Below are positions 63,712 to 64,000 of a stretch of DNA of 64,000 bases, one piece after another (position 1 is the stretch's first letter; every line of letters starts with the position of its first letter). The notes beneath the pieces were generated by a model that saw nothing but the letters and a program-made list of their open reading frames with translations, searched no databases and had not been told where the DNA came from. Both the position numbers and the translations under genes were made by a program. Origin of the DNA: Melioribacteraceae bacterium (lineage in GTDB: Bacteria > Bacteroidota > Ignavibacteria > Ignavibacteriales > Melioribacteraceae); contig JAHBUP010000001.1 in assembly GCA_019638015.1 (NCBI GenBank), positions 1,892,424-1,956,423 of the forward strand, given 5' to 3'.

Positions 63712-64000
63712 ATGGAATTTTTAGATAACTCGGTTTTACCACAATCTACTCACCACATGCATTTATTGAAATATTTGCTTGTGCTAACAAATCTTATTTT
63801 ATATTCATACATAGGAACTTTGTGGGGTAGTTTTGTTTTATCTTTATATTATAAAAGACTGGCCAAAAAACATAACTCTCAAAAGTATAATGAAATTGCG
63901 AAGTACATTATTGATCTGGTAACTTTTAATAAAAGTGTCTCCTTTGGGCTGGGAATAATTCCAATGTTAAGTTCGGCTTTTTGTTATGCTCAGCTCTTGC
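63712..64000 (+). CDS. Membrane protein, 3' end outside window
   Basis: The frame starts at ATG 63712, ten bases after ctaB, and stays open to the window end (96 residues visible). It begins with MEFLDNSVLPQSTHHMHL, then a hydrophobic helix (about 20-44), a basic loop and a second helix (about 74-94). The position after ctaB suggests a respiratory membrane protein, possibly a membrane-bound cytochrome, but no heme motif is within the visible part. Confidence 0.6.
   Translation, partial: MEFLDNSVLPQSTHHMHLLKYLLVLTNLILYSYIGTLWGSFVLSLYYKRLAKKHNSQKYNEIAKYIIDLVTFNKSVSFGLGIIPMLSSAFCYAQLL

Overview
The window is an AT-rich, tightly packed bacterial chromosome segment. No rRNA, insertion sequence, prophage, CRISPR array or integrase is visible. 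Several signals place it in the Bacteroidota/Ignavibacteriota (FCB) group. These are a complete alternative complex III operon joined to a cytochrome oxidase operon, a DUF4270-like lipoprotein next to glycogen synthase, and many lipoproteins and outer-membrane proteins of that style. Several promoters also fit the Bacteroidota pattern TTTG-N19-21-TAnnTTTG. An Ignavibacteria-like relative is my best guess; this is inference, since no marker search could be run.

Layout. 1-9.8 kb: the end of a glycogen phosphorylase gene, an unknown gene, mannose-6-phosphate isomerase, a short-chain dehydrogenase, three genes for a diacetamido uronic acid sugar nucleotide (WbpB/WbpD/WbpE type) and a glucose-6-phosphate isomerase. 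9.8-17.8 kb: an MFS transporter and then an envelope-signalling locus. It holds two divergent small secreted proteins with calcium-repeat motifs, a DUF2202 lipoprotein, and an outer-membrane-type protein followed by a membrane histidine kinase and an NtrC-type regulator. Both small-protein genes carry the same GTCGA-N5-TCGAC inverted repeat and the same -24-like promoter element upstream. This is the most likely undescribed system in the window. 17.8-22.3 kb: assorted single genes (NYN RNase, UbiA prenyltransferase, VOC protein, DUF4395 protein, NAD(P)-binding protein, two small membrane proteins).

22.3-37.2 kb: tRNA-Met, tRNA-Leu and tRNA-Val, then the classic information block thrS-infC-rpmI-rplT-pheS-pheT. 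infC begins at a rare ATT codon. Next come a coiled-coil protein, zapA, a probable 6S RNA, rny, coaE, proline dehydrogenase, tsaD, mltG and an Ig-like lipoprotein. 37.2-41.3 kb, minus strand: a histidine-degradation operon (hutI-ftcD-fchA) ending in a NamZ-type muramidase. 41.4-50.2 kb: glgA, a GmhB-like phosphatase, a DUF4270-like lipoprotein, an outer-membrane protein, a TPR protein, glyA, tatC and a polyprenyl diphosphate synthase.

50.2-64 kb: the respiratory module. Alternative complex III (actA, actB, actC, a fused actD-actE and actF) oxidises quinol. A membrane cytochrome c probably carries electrons onward to an A2-type cytochrome c oxidase (ctaD, ctaE, ctaF, ctaC). A SCO copper chaperone and heme O synthase (ctaB) support assembly. 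A membrane protein gene runs off the right end. Genes in this block overlap or abut, so it is probably one transcript from a promoter at about 50.25 kb.
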